Shown piece by piece: positions 53,601 through 64,000 of a DNA stretch of 64,000 bases. Location of the stretch: the NCBI GenBank assembly GCA_012845835.1, contig JABAKD010000009.1, positions 12,544,455-12,608,454 of the forward strand, given 5' to 3'. This stretch comes from Undaria pinnatifida (taxonomy: Eukaryota; Sar; Phaeophyceae; Laminariales; Alariaceae). Below the pieces are notes generated by a model that made no database searches, was not told the origin of the DNA, and saw only the letters and a list, made by a program, of their open reading frames with translations. Made by a program: the position numbers and the translations under genes. How positions within the stretch are numbered: position 1 is the first letter of the stretch; each line of letters begins with the position of its first letter.

Positions 53601-55799
53601 CATAGGGGGATGGATGGGGGGTGGAGAGAGGGGGAAGGGGGAGGGGGGGTTAAATACAGTCTTCCCAAATGTTCCGGACGGCAGTAGATGATAGCGTTTT
53701 CCATCGAGATGGTCGCATTCAATTCACGGTGAGTAGTGTCCAGACCCCCCCTCCCCCCCCACCCGAATCATACCCCGCCCCCCCTAACCCCCCTCCCTAC
53801 CCCACCCTACCCAACCCCACCGCACCCCACCGCACTACACTACACTACACCACACCACACACACCCCAAATGCCCCCCCCCCCCACCCTACCCACCCTAC
53901 CCACTCACACCCCTCCCCCCTATAGACAAGCCTTCCACGACGCGAGGACGGTTAAGGAGCCAGAAAAGGAGCCCGAGCCGGAGGAAAAAGAGGAGGAGGA
54001 GAAAGCAGAGGCTCCCAAGCCTAGGAGTCTGTCGAGCAACATCTTTGGGGGGGGTGCGGGCCGGCCCGGGGGGCTTACGGGGGGGTGGCAGGCGCGCATG
54101 CAGGAGCGCGAGCTGAAGCAGCGCGAACAGGCGTTGAGCGTGGACAATACGTTTGCCTTCCCGTCGCTTAAGGACTCCATGAACGGGTGAGGGATGCGGG
54201 GGAATTGGGAGGATGGGAAGTTGGGAGGAAGAGGAGAAAGGACACCATTGGTAGACGAGGGAGATAAGAAGAGATTACTGTGTTTCAAAAGAGGTGGGGA
54301 GGAGGGGGAGGGAGGAGGGGCGGGTAGGAAGGAAGGGGAGAAAGGGAAGGCGAATGGGGAAATGGGAGAAAGAGATATAAGTTTTGAACAGAAAAGGACA
54401 AGTCAGATAGACGAAAAAGAGGTCGAAGAGAAGGAGACAGGAAACGAGAAGCAGGGAACAGAGGATCGTGAGGAGATCAGTATTAGAAGGACAGGCAGCT
54501 AGATGGGCGGACGGACGAACGGACAGAAAATACAGAAGAGATGGATCAAAATCACACCCGGACGGACATTGAAATAGAGGGGGACGGGGGGGGGTAGACC
54601 ACGAGGCGGGGCGAAGACCGTCACACTTTGTGATAGGTTTCTGCAACATGTTGAGGCTCGTTTATGGGCCGTAGGATCGTCTGTCCCCGCCCTCTCTTCC
54701 TGGCAACACGCGCACTGCCCGGTGGCTGCCTCTTTGCCGCGGCGGGATGTGGCTTTTAGCCCTTTCCCTTCCCCTCACCCCTACCCCCACCGCACCTTTC
54801 CCACCCCCAACCCCCATTTCCAATCCCAACTCCAACCTCTTTCCCCCATCCCCACCTTACCTTCGCCTCTCCGTCACCTCACGATGTGTATTTTCCCTGC
54901 TTACCTTCGCCCCCCTCTCGCCCCTGACGCGATGAAAAAAAAGGCCGGCCAAGCCAAAGCCCGGGTCGGGAGCGCCGTCGGACGGGGGCGCCCGGAGGCG
55001 CGTGGGCGGCTCTGCCGCCTCCGCCGCGATCAAGGCGGCCCTCGGGCGGTCACTCAACAGCGAGGCTGACGAGACAGCCAAGGCTAGCGAAGCCTCTGCT
55101 ACTGCGGCGGCGGCAGCAGCAACAACGGCAGCAGCCGCTGCTGCTGCTGCTACCGCAGCAGCAGAGGGGGGGGCTGACGCGCCCCCCCCGCCGGCTGACG
55201 CGGACGAGACGGCGGCGACGACGGCGGCGTCTCCGCCCGTATGGGTGCCCGCTCGCGCCGGGGGGGACGCGGGGGAGGAGGGGGCGGAGGGGGGTGGGGC
55301 AGCAGGGGAGGTGGCGGCAGTGGCGGCGGTGGTTGAGTCGGTGGGGGGAGGGGGGGAGGGGGCAGCGGTCGAGGCAGACAAGCAGGCGCTAGTGCAACAG
55401 TTCGGCAAGAAGAAGGTAAGGCGAATTTCTCTTTGTTGCTGCTTTCTTCGTCTCACTCAACCCCATACCCTTTTTTTGTTGTTGTTGAGTCTCTTCCCCT
55501 TCACTCCCCACCTGCTTCTTTTTACGTTGTGTCTCTTCTGACTCCCCATCCCTATTTAACATTTTTGTCTCCTGATCCCCTGAGTCCCCTCGCCCGCCAC
55601 CCCTGTTTACGTTAGCATGTCTCCATTGATTCCCCACCCCTCTTTATTACCCTGGTTTTATTATTGGTTTCCTGAACCCCTCAACCCCTTCCCCCCCCCG
55701 CCTATTTATTTCTTTTCTGTCTCTTACTCTCTGATTGACACGGAGCAGAAGAAGAAGAAGAAGCCAGTCGAGGGAGAGAAGGCCGACGGGGAACCCTAA
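44664..55799 (+). CDS. Lysine/alanine-rich protein, tentatively CDV3-like, 6 exons
   Basis: Exons 44664-44785, 51804-51935, 53449-53514, 53926-54186, 54944-55415 and 55749-55799 join in phase (all GT-AG) to about 367 residues; stop TAA 55797. N-terminus SEFSSLFAKKKGKKGKRTVK; exon 2 has DDDGWADIVEKKR; exon 4 has a Glu/Lys-rich stretch, GGWQARMQERELKQREQ and DNTFAFPSLKD; exon 5 is Ala/Gly-rich (about 157 codons); the last exon is KKKKKPVEGEKADGEP. The FAKKKxKK start, an acidic W-containing segment and a late FPSL motif recall CDV3 proteins of unknown molecular role. This match is weak and made by eye. The first intron is 7 kb and full of transposons. Divergent from the kinesin gene. Exon 5's acceptor (A-run then AG before 54944) is the least certain junction. 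Confidence 0.75.
47130..48932. mobile_element. Foldback element with 366-bp inverted arms and a nested SINE
   Basis: The left arm 47130-47495 is the reverse complement of 48568-48932 with scattered differences (for example CGACAGAAAGCGG at the outer ends and CATGATGACAACGTCATGTA/CATGACGTTGTGATCATGG within). The 1.07-kb loop contains SINE group 1 copy C. An 82-127-codon frame in each arm is open, but no transposase motif is seen. It lies in intron 1 of the CDV3-like gene. Confidence 0.8.
48234..48540 (+). mobile_element. SINE group 1, full-length copy C
   Basis: Starts CGGTCGCCCGGTGGCGTATC, has B box GAGTTCGAGCCC and the common body, and ends GTGTGAGAAAACATAAATAAA. Nested in the loop of the foldback element, so it is younger than that element or was captured by it. 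Confidence 0.85.
48934..49232 (-). mobile_element. SINE group 2, near full-length
   Basis: On the - strand: tRNA-like head (about 49155-49232) with A-box-like TCGCCTAGAGG and B-box-like TTTCGAGTCCAGCCC, then the shared body (CGAGTCGACGAGGGAAC, AAAATGAAGGCGCATGC, GACCCCGGATCTGAG). T-rich left end. It abuts the right arm of the foldback element. Confidence 0.7.
49500..49745 (+). repeat. Degenerate tandem repeat of about 65 bp
   Basis: Repeats of GCTCGCTTTGGCAAGACGGC / TTATCGGGAGACGTG / GGGAGCAAAATCACGGTGTG type, about four copies, in intron 1 of the CDV3-like gene. Confidence 0.75.
50070..51052. mobile_element. GGGAC-rich terminal-inverted-repeat element, about 980 bp
   Basis: Left end CGGGACGAGAATGGGACGGG; right end, inverted, CGCGACGAGAACGGGACGGG. 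Next to the left end is a TCGGGAATNGG pseudo-repeat (50110-50350). Open frames inside reflect this period. No transposase. Confidence 0.6.
51605..51683 (+). mobile_element. M1 MITE copy
   Basis: TAACGCCTTTACAACTGGAA at the left, AAATTAGTGTAGGGAGGGTC and CTAAAGGGGTTAA at the right. It lies about 120 bp before exon 2 of the CDV3-like gene. Confidence 0.7.
52200..52740. other. Compositionally distinct segment in intron 2 of the CDV3-like gene
   Basis: Unlike its surroundings it has no homopolymer or simple repeats, and it carries overlapping open frames on both strands (for example 52348-52824 + and 52398-52640 -). A perfect 26-bp palindrome sits at 52335-52360. Origin unknown: an old insertion, organelle-derived DNA or an unannotated exon are all possible. 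Confidence 0.3.
52744..52833 (+). mobile_element. M1 MITE copy
   Basis: TTAATCCCTTTACAACTGG at the left and CTCTAAAGGGGTTAA at the right; core TTACTTGGATTTAGTATGGG. One of the best-preserved copies. Confidence 0.75.
55084..55374 (+). other. Alanine/glycine-rich low-complexity region in exon 5 of the CDV3-like gene
   Basis: Long runs of GCA/GCG/GCT alanine codons, then GGGGG-rich glycine codons. Synonymous codon mixing and the open phase into QALVQQFGKKK support real coding, probably disordered. Confidence 0.65.
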
Positions 55800-57202
55800 C
55801 CCCCCCCCCCCCCCCCTCCTCCCCCCGCAATGCGGGTTCGGTTTTGCACGAGAAGTTGGTGACGGAGAAGGAGGGGTGGGGAAGCCCCGCCCGGTATATT
55901 AGCCGGGGAGAGTGTGGTGCTCAATATTTCCCTCTACCCTTATCCCGATGTATGTTGTGTTAAAAACTTCTCTGCTTTTTTGGTGGTGTGAGATTTATTT
56001 TTTAGACAGAAGGCAACGCGCTCAGACGCGGTGCGATGCGGTTGCGGTGCGACGCGGCGCGGTTGCTGTGTGGCGCGACGCGCTGCGGTGCGGCGTGGTT
56101 CGGGTCGGCTTGGGCGCGGGCTGGGGGCTAGGGAAGGAGGAAGGGACAGAGGGGAAGGTGCATTTTTTTTTAGGCCGGAGTGTTGTCCGAAAAATTAACG
56201 AAAGGTGAAATTCCACCCGCCCCCTTTCCGTCGGTTGACGCTTTTACAAACGCTTCTTTTTGGGATGAGTGATACGTGATCAGCCCAGGCGTACCCGAGG
56301 GGAGGGGCGTAAATGGGAGGGGTGGGAGGGCGGGGGGGGGGGCGTTTAGGCCACATGAGGAGGGGCGGAAGGTTTGACTACGACATCAGCGCGCGTTTTC
56401 GTATTGCGCGGCCTTTGGGGGGGAGGGTAGTGAGGGGCGGGGGGAAAGCCGGAAGAGGGAACACATGGGGGAGGGGGCAATAGATATTGATCGTGTAACT
56501 GACTTTGTTGGCTGGTTCTTGGATGGTTTCTGCTCTTTCTCCTCCCGACGAAATTTGGAACGTCTTTGTGTTGTGTTGTGTTTGTTGTTTTGATTTTAGT
56601 TCCAAGAACAAGAAAAAACGCGGGGGCAGAGCGTTGTTGCTTGTCGAGAGCGACCCCTGCTATCCATCAGTCGATCCGTCGATCGGTCTGTCTGTCCTCT
56701 CTCCCCCCACAACCCCACGCCCCTCCTCCCTACCCCCAGCCACCTCCCGCCATTTTTTTCTTTTGCGGCCAAAAGGAGTGCCGTGTTTTTGCTTTGTTTT
56801 GATTTTTGTCGCTCTTCCATCGCGCCGCCTCCCTTTGGCATGCGCGCGGATACATTTTGTCAGGCACCCCTCACTACCCCGCCCCCTGTTTTACTCCTTA
56901 GAGCTGCACCCACGCTTTCGGAGACGCTACTTGATTGTGGCGTGGAAAAAACGCAGCAGCAACAGGTCCATATAGGAGCGCCGGCGTTTCTGCTACTGTG
57001 CGTTAGAAAGGATCCGGTCGAGTCGTGTTTCCGAAAGGGCGTTGTTTTTTTTTCGCTTGGAGGTTTTCGACGTCACGGAGGCATGCGAGGGATCGCGATC
57101 GGGCCCGCAATATAGACAAGTGGTGGAGTGGGTTGGGCCTGTGCGTCGGGGTTGGGGATGGGGGATTCAGACGCGTTGTAAGGCCTACAATAGTAGTAGT
57201 TC

Positions 57203-57289
57203 GTCGGTGACGTTTTGTTTGCGGAACACTTGTCGGTGACGTTTTGTTTGCGGAACACTTGTCGGTGACGTTTTGTTTGCGGGACACCC
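57203..57289 (+). repeat. 29-bp tandem repeat, three copies
   Basis: Unit starts GTCGGTGACGTTTTGTTTGC and ends GGAACACTT; the copies are almost identical. Confidence 0.9.
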
Positions 57290-57570
57290 TTTCTCCCTCC
57301 CTTTTGCCCCCCCATATCGAGTACACCGGCTCCCCCCCCGACTCCTCTCCGTCTCCCTCTCCGCTTCCCTTTCTCCTCCTTCTTCTCTCTTTAGTGTCGC
57401 GGCGGATTGTTGCATCAAGTCAGGTCTTGTTTTTTCTGCTGTGCTTCTAGTACTAATTGTAGGTGCGGCATTTTGGTCGAGCGCAGTCGGGTTTCACAAA
57501 AGTAGGCGTGTCTTACTACTGCAAAACTGCGGGCACAGTTCGGGGACAAACTTGTGTACTTGAATAGAGA

Positions 57571-57676
57571 GTAAACTAGGTTTTGCTGCTATATACGTGA
57601 AGTAGTTTTTGCTGCTATACACGTGAAGTAGTTTTTGCTGCTATACACGTAAAGTAGTTTTTGCTGCTGTTTACGT
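57571..57676 (+). repeat. 26-bp tandem repeat, four copies
   Basis: Unit AAGTAGTTTTTGCTGCTATA plus CACGTG, with minor changes. Confidence 0.9.
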
Positions 57677-59929
57677 GCTTTTGTTTCCCACAATAATCCC
57701 AAGCAGTTTTCCCCTCCAAAACGTGCGTGCAATTGCAAGGGGGTTAAGGGCAGTAGTTTTGGGTTTGCACATGCCGAGGGGAGGGGGGGAAGGGGGGGCA
57801 GCGGGTGGGGTAGGTGGGTAACTATTTCTTGTTGTTGTCGGCGTTCCCTGCCGTAGGTTTCGCTCGACTCAAAGTGGGCTATGCATTTCTTGGCGCGCTG
57901 TGAAAAACAGGAAATTACTGATCACAGGGTACGTTTCGCGTTTTGACACGAAACGTGGCTAGTAATCGGTGCGATTGGGGCAGTTTCGGTGTGTTTTCTA
58001 TAGCCGTGTCATAGGGATGCCGCAGGGACAAATACCTTGCATCTCGCTGTTTTTTAGATGGAGCTGCCGCACGCGGGAGACAGACAAGAGAGCAGTAGTA
58101 CAGTAGTATTAATTGTACTCGCGGGGTTCATATACGCAAGTATGGCCGTGGATCAGATGCTTGTTCTTGACGTCGTCGGCACTGCTGTTGTCGTATTGGT
58201 AACCGCGTTGCACTTTTTGAATACTATTATTATGCGTCATGCTGCTATGGCTGCTCTGTGATGCGTCCGCACGAGAGCTAAATATATGTGCCTGTCGTGA
58301 ATGAAAGAGACAACGTTGACAACCGGACCGGTGTACGAGGCGCTGGGTATAATGCAAAGCTTTTGAACGGGAAAATTGAAAAATCACCATTCATATACGC
58401 TCTCTCTCTCGTGTACACCTACAGACGTACCACCCTTCTCTTCCCTCCCCGCCCTCCCGGATGACGACGTTGCGCCGCTGAGGCTCATACGATCGATAGT
58501 AGCAACCCCAAGCAAAGTTATCTTTCAAGAGTAAAAAATCTGTGGATTTGTTCCTTTAAAGGGACATAGCCTCGACAAAGAAAAAGTACCAGGTATCTCC
58601 CAGTTCAAGGTTAAAAGGAAAAACGTGTTCGACGTCCCGCTCGTATCGCGCTTTTTCACGGGAAGGGGGGCCCCCTCTTGAATTTTACTCTGTCGGAATT
58701 CTCGGTCTGGGCCACCGTGCGACGCAATTTGTTCATTCCGTTGAGCATATTACGTCACCTTATTACTGATCCTCACGAAGTTTCAGCTCTTTTTGTGCTG
58801 CTTGTGTTTGGTTGGGTGGTTGAACCGCCATCGCGTGAACCTTCTCGGCTCTACGTGCGAACGAACGGAGATACACGAAAAAGAGATGCGTCTAGTTTCC
58901 ATGTGCTCTAATCCCTCTTCCTCCCTCGCTGACTTGCACATACTTAGTCGAATGGAAAACTTGTAACAGTAGTATAGGAATCGTGTATACACTTCTTTCT
59001 TCGAACGCCACGAAAAAAACACTCGCTAGACTAGACTAAAGGACAAGCATGGAAACTAAACTGCTGTAGTCAGTATGCAACTCAGGCGATCGTTAGACTG
59101 TGTACCACCGGCGCGCACGATCGATCGGCTTCGAAACCGAACGCTTGCTTCCCGATGGTAGAATTGAATGAAATCGCAATAGCTTCTCCCGACTACTCGG
59201 ATCACTACAAGTTTTTTTTTTGTCCATCTTGACGATTTTTTCCTTTATCAAAGGTCCCCTCAGACATGACTCTACGTACCACGTACCCATTTTTTCAACT
59301 GCCGACGTCTCGTTTCAGCTTTGACTATATACTAAAGGCGTACAATCGATTGGTGTCGGCGTCGAAACGGAGCTAGTTGCCTCCCAATGGTTGAATTTAG
59401 TGAGATTACAAGAAGTTTCACAGTTTTGCTGGGGTTTCTAGAACCAAAAACAATAGACTACATTCTTGTCTTTCTTGAAGCCCTTGCGCTGAGTCAAAAG
59501 TCCCCTCATCAAACAAGGCTACTGCTGTACGTAGCCTCTTTTTGCAGTAGTTTGTTTGTCAACGCAATCACAGACGATCGCGCCCATACAGTTTCCTTGC
59601 CTTTGTTGGGGGATCTTCAGAATCACACCTATTTCCTTGGCTGTCTGAAGCCCATTTTCTTAGTCAACAGGTTCCCTCAGGCATGACTCTCGACACTTTT
59701 TTCAGTTTTTTTCGCTCGATGCCGAACGACTGACTCGACAGCCAACATCCAGACCAGCAGCCTGCGCCAATCGCCACCTTCTCGGATGCCTCTAGGATTG
59801 CGGTTTCAGGGTCACGATTTACCTAAATGAGCTTACATTTCTCGATTATTTATGCAAAACAAACTGTGCACGAGTTGCCGAAGACCGCGCACTTTTTGAG
59901 CCTTGTTTTTGCTATTGTCGATATGGTAA

Positions 59930-60345
59930 CCTCGCACCAACAGTCGAGTCGAGTAGCGGCGCGGTCGAGATGCTGTCTGCTACCTGGTACGTTGCTACCC
60001 AGGCAGCTGTGAAACGCTCGCACCGGCACTCGATCGAGCCGAGTAGTGGTGAGGTTGAGGTACCAGCATGGATCATGAACTGTTACCCAGGAGGGCGCGA
60101 TCGAGATGCTATCTTCTTCCTGGTTCGTGGCGTCTACCAAAGCAGATGCTAAACGCTCGCACCGTTGAGATACCAGCATGGATCATGAACTGTTACCCAG
60201 GAGGACGCGATCGAGATGCTATCTACTTCCTGGTTCGTCGCGTCTACCAAAGCAGATGCGAAACGCTCGCACCGACACTCGATCGAGCCGATTAGCGGCG
60301 AGGTCGAGGTACCAGTACGGATCATAAACTGTTACCCAGAAATGA
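59930..60345 (+). repeat. Minisatellite of about 115 bp, roughly 3.5 copies
   Basis: Units contain ACCAGCATGGATCATGAACT, GTTACCCAGGAGG, CGCGATCGAGATGCTATCT and AAACGCTCGCACCG. Frames inside are repeat artefacts. Confidence 0.85.
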
Positions 60346-61569
60346 ATGTAACCCGGTACCTGGTGGTTCGTAAGACACTTTGACCATCCTGTCGACCGCC
60401 CTTCGCCGCTGACCATCCTGTCGACCGCCCTTCGCCCGCGACCCTGTTCCCACACCAAGCTTCGACCGCCCTGTTCCCGCTTAGAACCCTCATCCGACGC
60501 CAGGCTGATCCCACGAAGCAAAACAAGCGTTCCATCGCCATTCCGATCCGATCCGCATATTTGCGACAAAATTGTCGAGTATAAGATCTCTCGGACCCTT
60601 CCAATAAATCCATGCGCATTTGTTTTGTCCCGAAAGGAACTTCAGCAGAAGGATCAACCACATCGATTAATCAGGAACGTGCAAGTTCGGCTAGTTGGGC
60701 GATGATAACACCGCGGGTCTCGCAACGATTAGATCCGTGGAGCCCAGTTACCGCGCGTCACAACATAGTTCAAGTCAACCAATGTGAAACATGAAGAGCT
60801 GGAAACTAGATCGCGAAAATGGTTCAAAGTGTTCTCCTGCAGGTAATGAACATAAAAGTTTCTAATGATCGAAGGGGGAGAGGAGGCGTCTAACAAGCTG
60901 GGACCACGCAAAACGAATAACCCTCTGGTATGATAGCAAGGCATACATACCTGAATGTCGCTTTGGCATCAGGAAGAACTGACGCGGAACAGAACGGAAT
61001 CCTCGCCGAATGGGCGTGTTTTTTGTTCCCGCTGTCGCCGTTTGGCATATTATAGACCAAGGCGAGGAAAGCAGTCAGACCCTTCATGCTCCCAACTACG
61101 CCGTGTGGCGGCTTGCGTTTTGTGCGGCTTACACTCGAACGGATCGAGATTGAAAGGGCTACTGGGATTTCGATGGTATGCTCGACAATAGGCGCACGAA
61201 TGGAGATGTTGTTTGGTTGAAGACCTTAACGCATGTCAGGAACTGAGAATAGGGTCGGTGCAACGCTATTAATTGTGTGGGGAGTTGTGTGCGAGTTGTA
61301 TGGGTGCAGGCGCCATGTCGGTGGCCACGCCAAGGGAGAACCTCTCGAGGGTTGGTAGCTGAAAACGATCACTCAAAAAAGTGTTTCACATCATCAGTCG
61401 CAAAGGAAGTTGCTCGAAAACTTGCTCAAGGCAAAATATCTATTCCGACAAGAAGCGCTCCCGACAGAGAGAACCAAAGAGTACATTCAGAGGAATCGTA
61501 GCGCCCCCTCCGCCTATGAAAGGTGCTATGTGCCGTCGTCGTATCGACCAAAACGAAGACCTTTTCGTT

Positions 61570-61727
61570 TCAGGCTTTCTTCGCGGCCTTCTTAGGCGCC
61601 GGCCGGATGCGGTTGCTCTTCCAGTCGAGCAGGGCACCGAGGTCGTCGGCGACGGCGCTGACGTATTCTTCCGCCATCTCGTTGCCTGCCGCGATACCGA
61701 GGAAAGCGCGTGACATATCCACAAGAC
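61570..61727 (-). CDS. Last exon of an unidentified gene entering from the right
   Basis: Acceptor GCTGCTGTAG before 61727 with a (CTG)n pyrimidine-like tract, then 52 in-frame codons ending TGA (61570-61572). It encodes LVDMSRAFLGIAAGNEMAEE, YVSAVADDLGALLDWKSNRI and a basic tail RPAPKKAAKKA. The mixed composition, clean acceptor and basic C-terminus suggest real coding. The preceding exon must end one base into a codon; I could not find it up to 64 kb. A 48-residue protein from ATG 61713 is an alternative. Family not recognised. Confidence 0.5.
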
Positions 61728-62227
61728 CTACAGCAGCAGCAGCAGCAGTAGCAAATAGTCTGGTTATATTTTATTGAGGATATAGACAGAAGTCAAGGCC
61801 TGCTTTTCAGATATGATCACGTAAAGCACTGGTTAGGAGCCGATAAAGTTGTTCTTAAAGGGGATTACATTAGTGGTATTTTTTCGGGCAGGTATTCAGG
61901 TCTGATTTAGTAACGTCTTCCATGTCTGAAGCCTGAAGTCCCCGGATTCTGAATTGAGTTTCTTTCGTATGTGAATGATATGATTAGAACAAGCGCTACA
62001 CATGGTCAGATGGCAAATTGGCTAATGAGAGTAAAAAAAAAAAAAACAGCGCATTATGCATCAATACTAGTAGCAAACAGCGTAGTAAACAGTGTTAGCG
62101 TGTTAGCAACACTACTATTAGTAGCAGCAACAAAGCAGTATTGTTGGTAGGACGAGCAGTACTAAAGCAAGTATTTGGTATTTGCAATTATTGCAGCATT
62201 TTTAACCTTGACAAGGAAGTTTTTACA

Positions 62228-62400
62228 TTAAAATGAGGCCAGGGAGGACGGAGGGGCGGGGGGCAGGGAAGGGGAGGGGGTAACTATGGGGAAAGAGGGG
62301 GGGGGGTATGAGGGGAGGGGGGGGGAGTAACCGTGGGGAAAGGGAGGAAGAGGGGTGGGGGTGTGGGGGGGTGTGGGGGGGTCATTTCGTGCACGGCCGT
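62228..62400 (+). repeat. G/A-rich low-complexity tract followed by C1-type repeat
   Basis: GGGGAAAGAGGGGG-type units to about 62390, followed by an inverted C1-like block (CACGGCCGTAGTTCTTAGGG at 62390-62409, then a CATAGACCTTCGC block to about 62450). Confidence 0.65.
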
Positions 62401-63019
62401 AGTTCTTAGGGTCATAGACCTTCGCGTTTCTACAAGCGGGGAGGGAGGAGAGAGGACTGGTACCAGGGTATGATATGATAGAAAAGCGTTTGTGAGATCT
62501 CCCCACCACAGGCGATTGTCGTTGTATCAAGTGACCCGCGCCAAACTCTGTTGCTAGAAGAAGTGTCACAATGTCGTGGTGGGGTTGGCCTCACGGCTCG
62601 TGCATGGGAGGGAAAAGGCTCCCTCGATCTGTCAAAGTGACAACTCCGACAAATAAATTACGCATGCACGTAGTAGGGACTTAACACGTGACCCTCGCAG
62701 CAGAAACATAGTGGCATGGCCCTATTCATACTGGTAACGTTGATCGTCGTTCGATGCTAAGCCAGTAGCAGCAGGTAACGTGAAGGAGCTGTGTACGCGT
62801 AGTAATAGATACAAACGACTTCTCGTTATGATTCCCTTGTTTTTTTTTTGTTTTCCTTCTTTTCTGTCTTGCTGTCGTACGTAGCTGTTTGCGAGCGCTC
62901 GCAACCGTTCTCAGGCGTATGCTGCACAGCGTTGGGGGGCAGACACGACAACGACGCATGCTACAATAGAGGTATACCTTTTTTTTTGGCGAAAAGGGTT
63001 TTCTGAATGGCGGGGCTCC

Positions 63020-63111
63020 TTAACCCCTTTAGAGCCCCCGAACCCCTCCCCTATACTAAATCCGAGTAGTTTTGTACCCAAAAACGGGTTTCCAGTTGCA
63101 AAAAGGGTTAA
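63020..63111 (-). mobile_element. M1 MITE copy nested in an M2 element
   Basis: TTAACCCCTTTAGAGCCCCC to CCAGTTGCAAAAAGGGTTAA. Its position inside the M2 element gives the insertion order. Confidence 0.75.
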
Positions 63112-63222
63112 CCCAAGAAATCGTCGGAAAATTTGCCGTTTTGTTTTTGCAATGAATGGTTCTTCGTTGTGTACCAAGGCCGTGCTTTTGATTTTTCATC
63201 CGGTTCGTAGCAAGGTTTATAT

Positions 63223-63224
63223 TA

Positions 63225-63272
<48 letters not shown>
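63223..63272 (+). repeat. CT dinucleotide microsatellite
   Basis: About 24 CT units. Confidence 0.95.
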
Positions 63273-63275
<3 letters not shown>

Positions 63276-63421
63276 AAAAACAGTTTTCGGGAGAGGCCTT
63301 GTAATCTCCCAAATCGAGGGGTAGTATTAAGAAAGAAAGAAGCGCACCTCTATCGTAGAACGCGTGTAATTTCATTATAATAGCACTACTACACTAGCAT
63401 TATTACACGGAGAAACATAGC

Positions 63422-63513
63422 TTGACCCCTTTAGAGCCCCCCCAAAATCTCTCCCCGTACTAACTAACAAGCAATGTTGCCCCCAAAAGGGTTTCCAGTT
63501 GTAACAGCGTTAA
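63422..63513 (-). mobile_element. M1 MITE copy, diverged
   Basis: TTGACCCCTTTAGAGCCCCC to TTCCAGTTGTAACAGCGTTAA. Confidence 0.6.
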
Positions 63514-64000
63514 TCGAAACCCGCCGTATACACTAAAACCTATGTATTACACTTTTTTTTCACCAACCACCTTTGGGCCTGAAATACACCTGTTATGTTG
63601 CTCCAAACAGTTGTCGTGTAGTTCTACAGCAATGTCGATTAAAGCTACAAACTCGTTTCTAGCTGTGAATAGTCGGTGTCACTTGCCGGTTTACCGCGTG
63701 CGGTGACTTTGTTTTTTTTGCTTTAGTTTCCAAGGCTTTCACCCAACCTCCCTCCCCCCCTCCGCCCCCCGTTTTCAACTTGCGACACCCCCCCCGAGAT
63801 TTTTTTCAAGCGAAGCACGCCCCGAAGGGGTTGTATTGCCACTCGAAGATATGCAGCACGAGACTTCACAGTCCATCATTCCTAAAAAAAAAGCCTTCCC
63901 ACGAAATAACAACGAAACCCAAGCGAAAAAAAAAAGCAAAAAAAAAAAAATCAGGTTGGTTTGTGCTTTCTCGCTTGCCCTCTCCACGTCTCTCTTCCAC

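Larger units (their letters stand above)
55800..61569. other. Intergenic region right of the CDV3-like gene
   Basis: No gene recognised. It includes a 29-bp tandem repeat (57203-57289), a 26-bp tandem repeat (57571-57676), diverged direct repeats around 59.09-59.70 kb, the minisatellite at 59.93-60.35 kb, and C- or G-rich tracts. A 67-codon hydrophobic frame at 58058-58261 has no supporting context. Confidence 0.5.
62954..63365. mobile_element. M2 terminal-inverted-repeat element with a nested M1 MITE
   Basis: Left end ACGCATGCTACAATAGAGG; right end, inverted, ACGCGTTCTACGATAGAGG. An M1 MITE (63020-63111) and a CT array (63223-63272) lie inside. The right part matches the left part of 6348-6634 in reverse. 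Confidence 0.7.

Noticed and set aside
54722..55069. Separate + strand gene before exon 5 of the CDV3-like gene
   Set aside because: C-rich, Pro-biased frame in another phase; it overlaps the true exon 5, whose phase fits its neighbours.
58058..58261. 67-residue hydrophobic protein
   Set aside because: Short frame with no splice context, promoter or recognisable family; cannot be told from chance.

Overview
The window looks like nuclear DNA of a complex eukaryote, most likely a brown alga or close stramenopile (Ectocarpus-like). This is inferred from long GT-AG introns, phase-consistent multi-exon genes, many short non-autonomous transposons and tRNA-derived SINEs, and very frequent poly-C/poly-G and triplet repeats. 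I see no bacterial, viral or plasmid gene order and no intact transposase or reverse transcriptase.

Three spliced genes can be rebuilt by joining exons whose splice sites and reading phases agree. (1) About 0.85-7.46 kb, + strand: a GT60-type glycosyltransferase related to the Skp1-hydroxyproline N-acetylglucosaminyltransferases. (2) 14.1-44.36 kb, - strand: a giant kinesin of about 1,912 residues in 20 exons. It has an N-terminal motor, a very long coiled coil with a 60-residue repeat, and the C-terminal LVGHKN-type motif of the kinesin-12 (KIF15/PAKRP) family. (3) 44.66-55.80 kb, + strand: a lysine- and alanine-rich protein of about 367 residues in six exons, tentatively CDV3-like. Genes 2 and 3 are divergent, with start codons 304 bases apart, so a shared promoter is likely. 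A fourth gene enters from the right on the - strand; only its last exon (61.57-61.73 kb) is recognised.

The rest is introns and intergenic DNA packed with repeats. There are two tRNA-derived SINE groups that seem to share a core, and about ten copies of a 90-bp MITE with TTAACCCCTTTA ends. Other elements are a Harbinger-like MITE with a TTA target duplication, ACGCGTGCTACGATAGAGG-ended elements, GGGTC- and GGGAC-rich palindromic elements, a large foldback (366-bp arms) holding a nested SINE, a C-tailed short repeat, and many micro- and minisatellites. Several kinesin introns carry local tandem duplications that copy the exon edge and its splice site. Intergenic stretches (1-0.85, 7.46-14.1, 55.8-61.57 and 61.73-64 kb) show only such repeats and low-complexity DNA; their open frames look like shadows.
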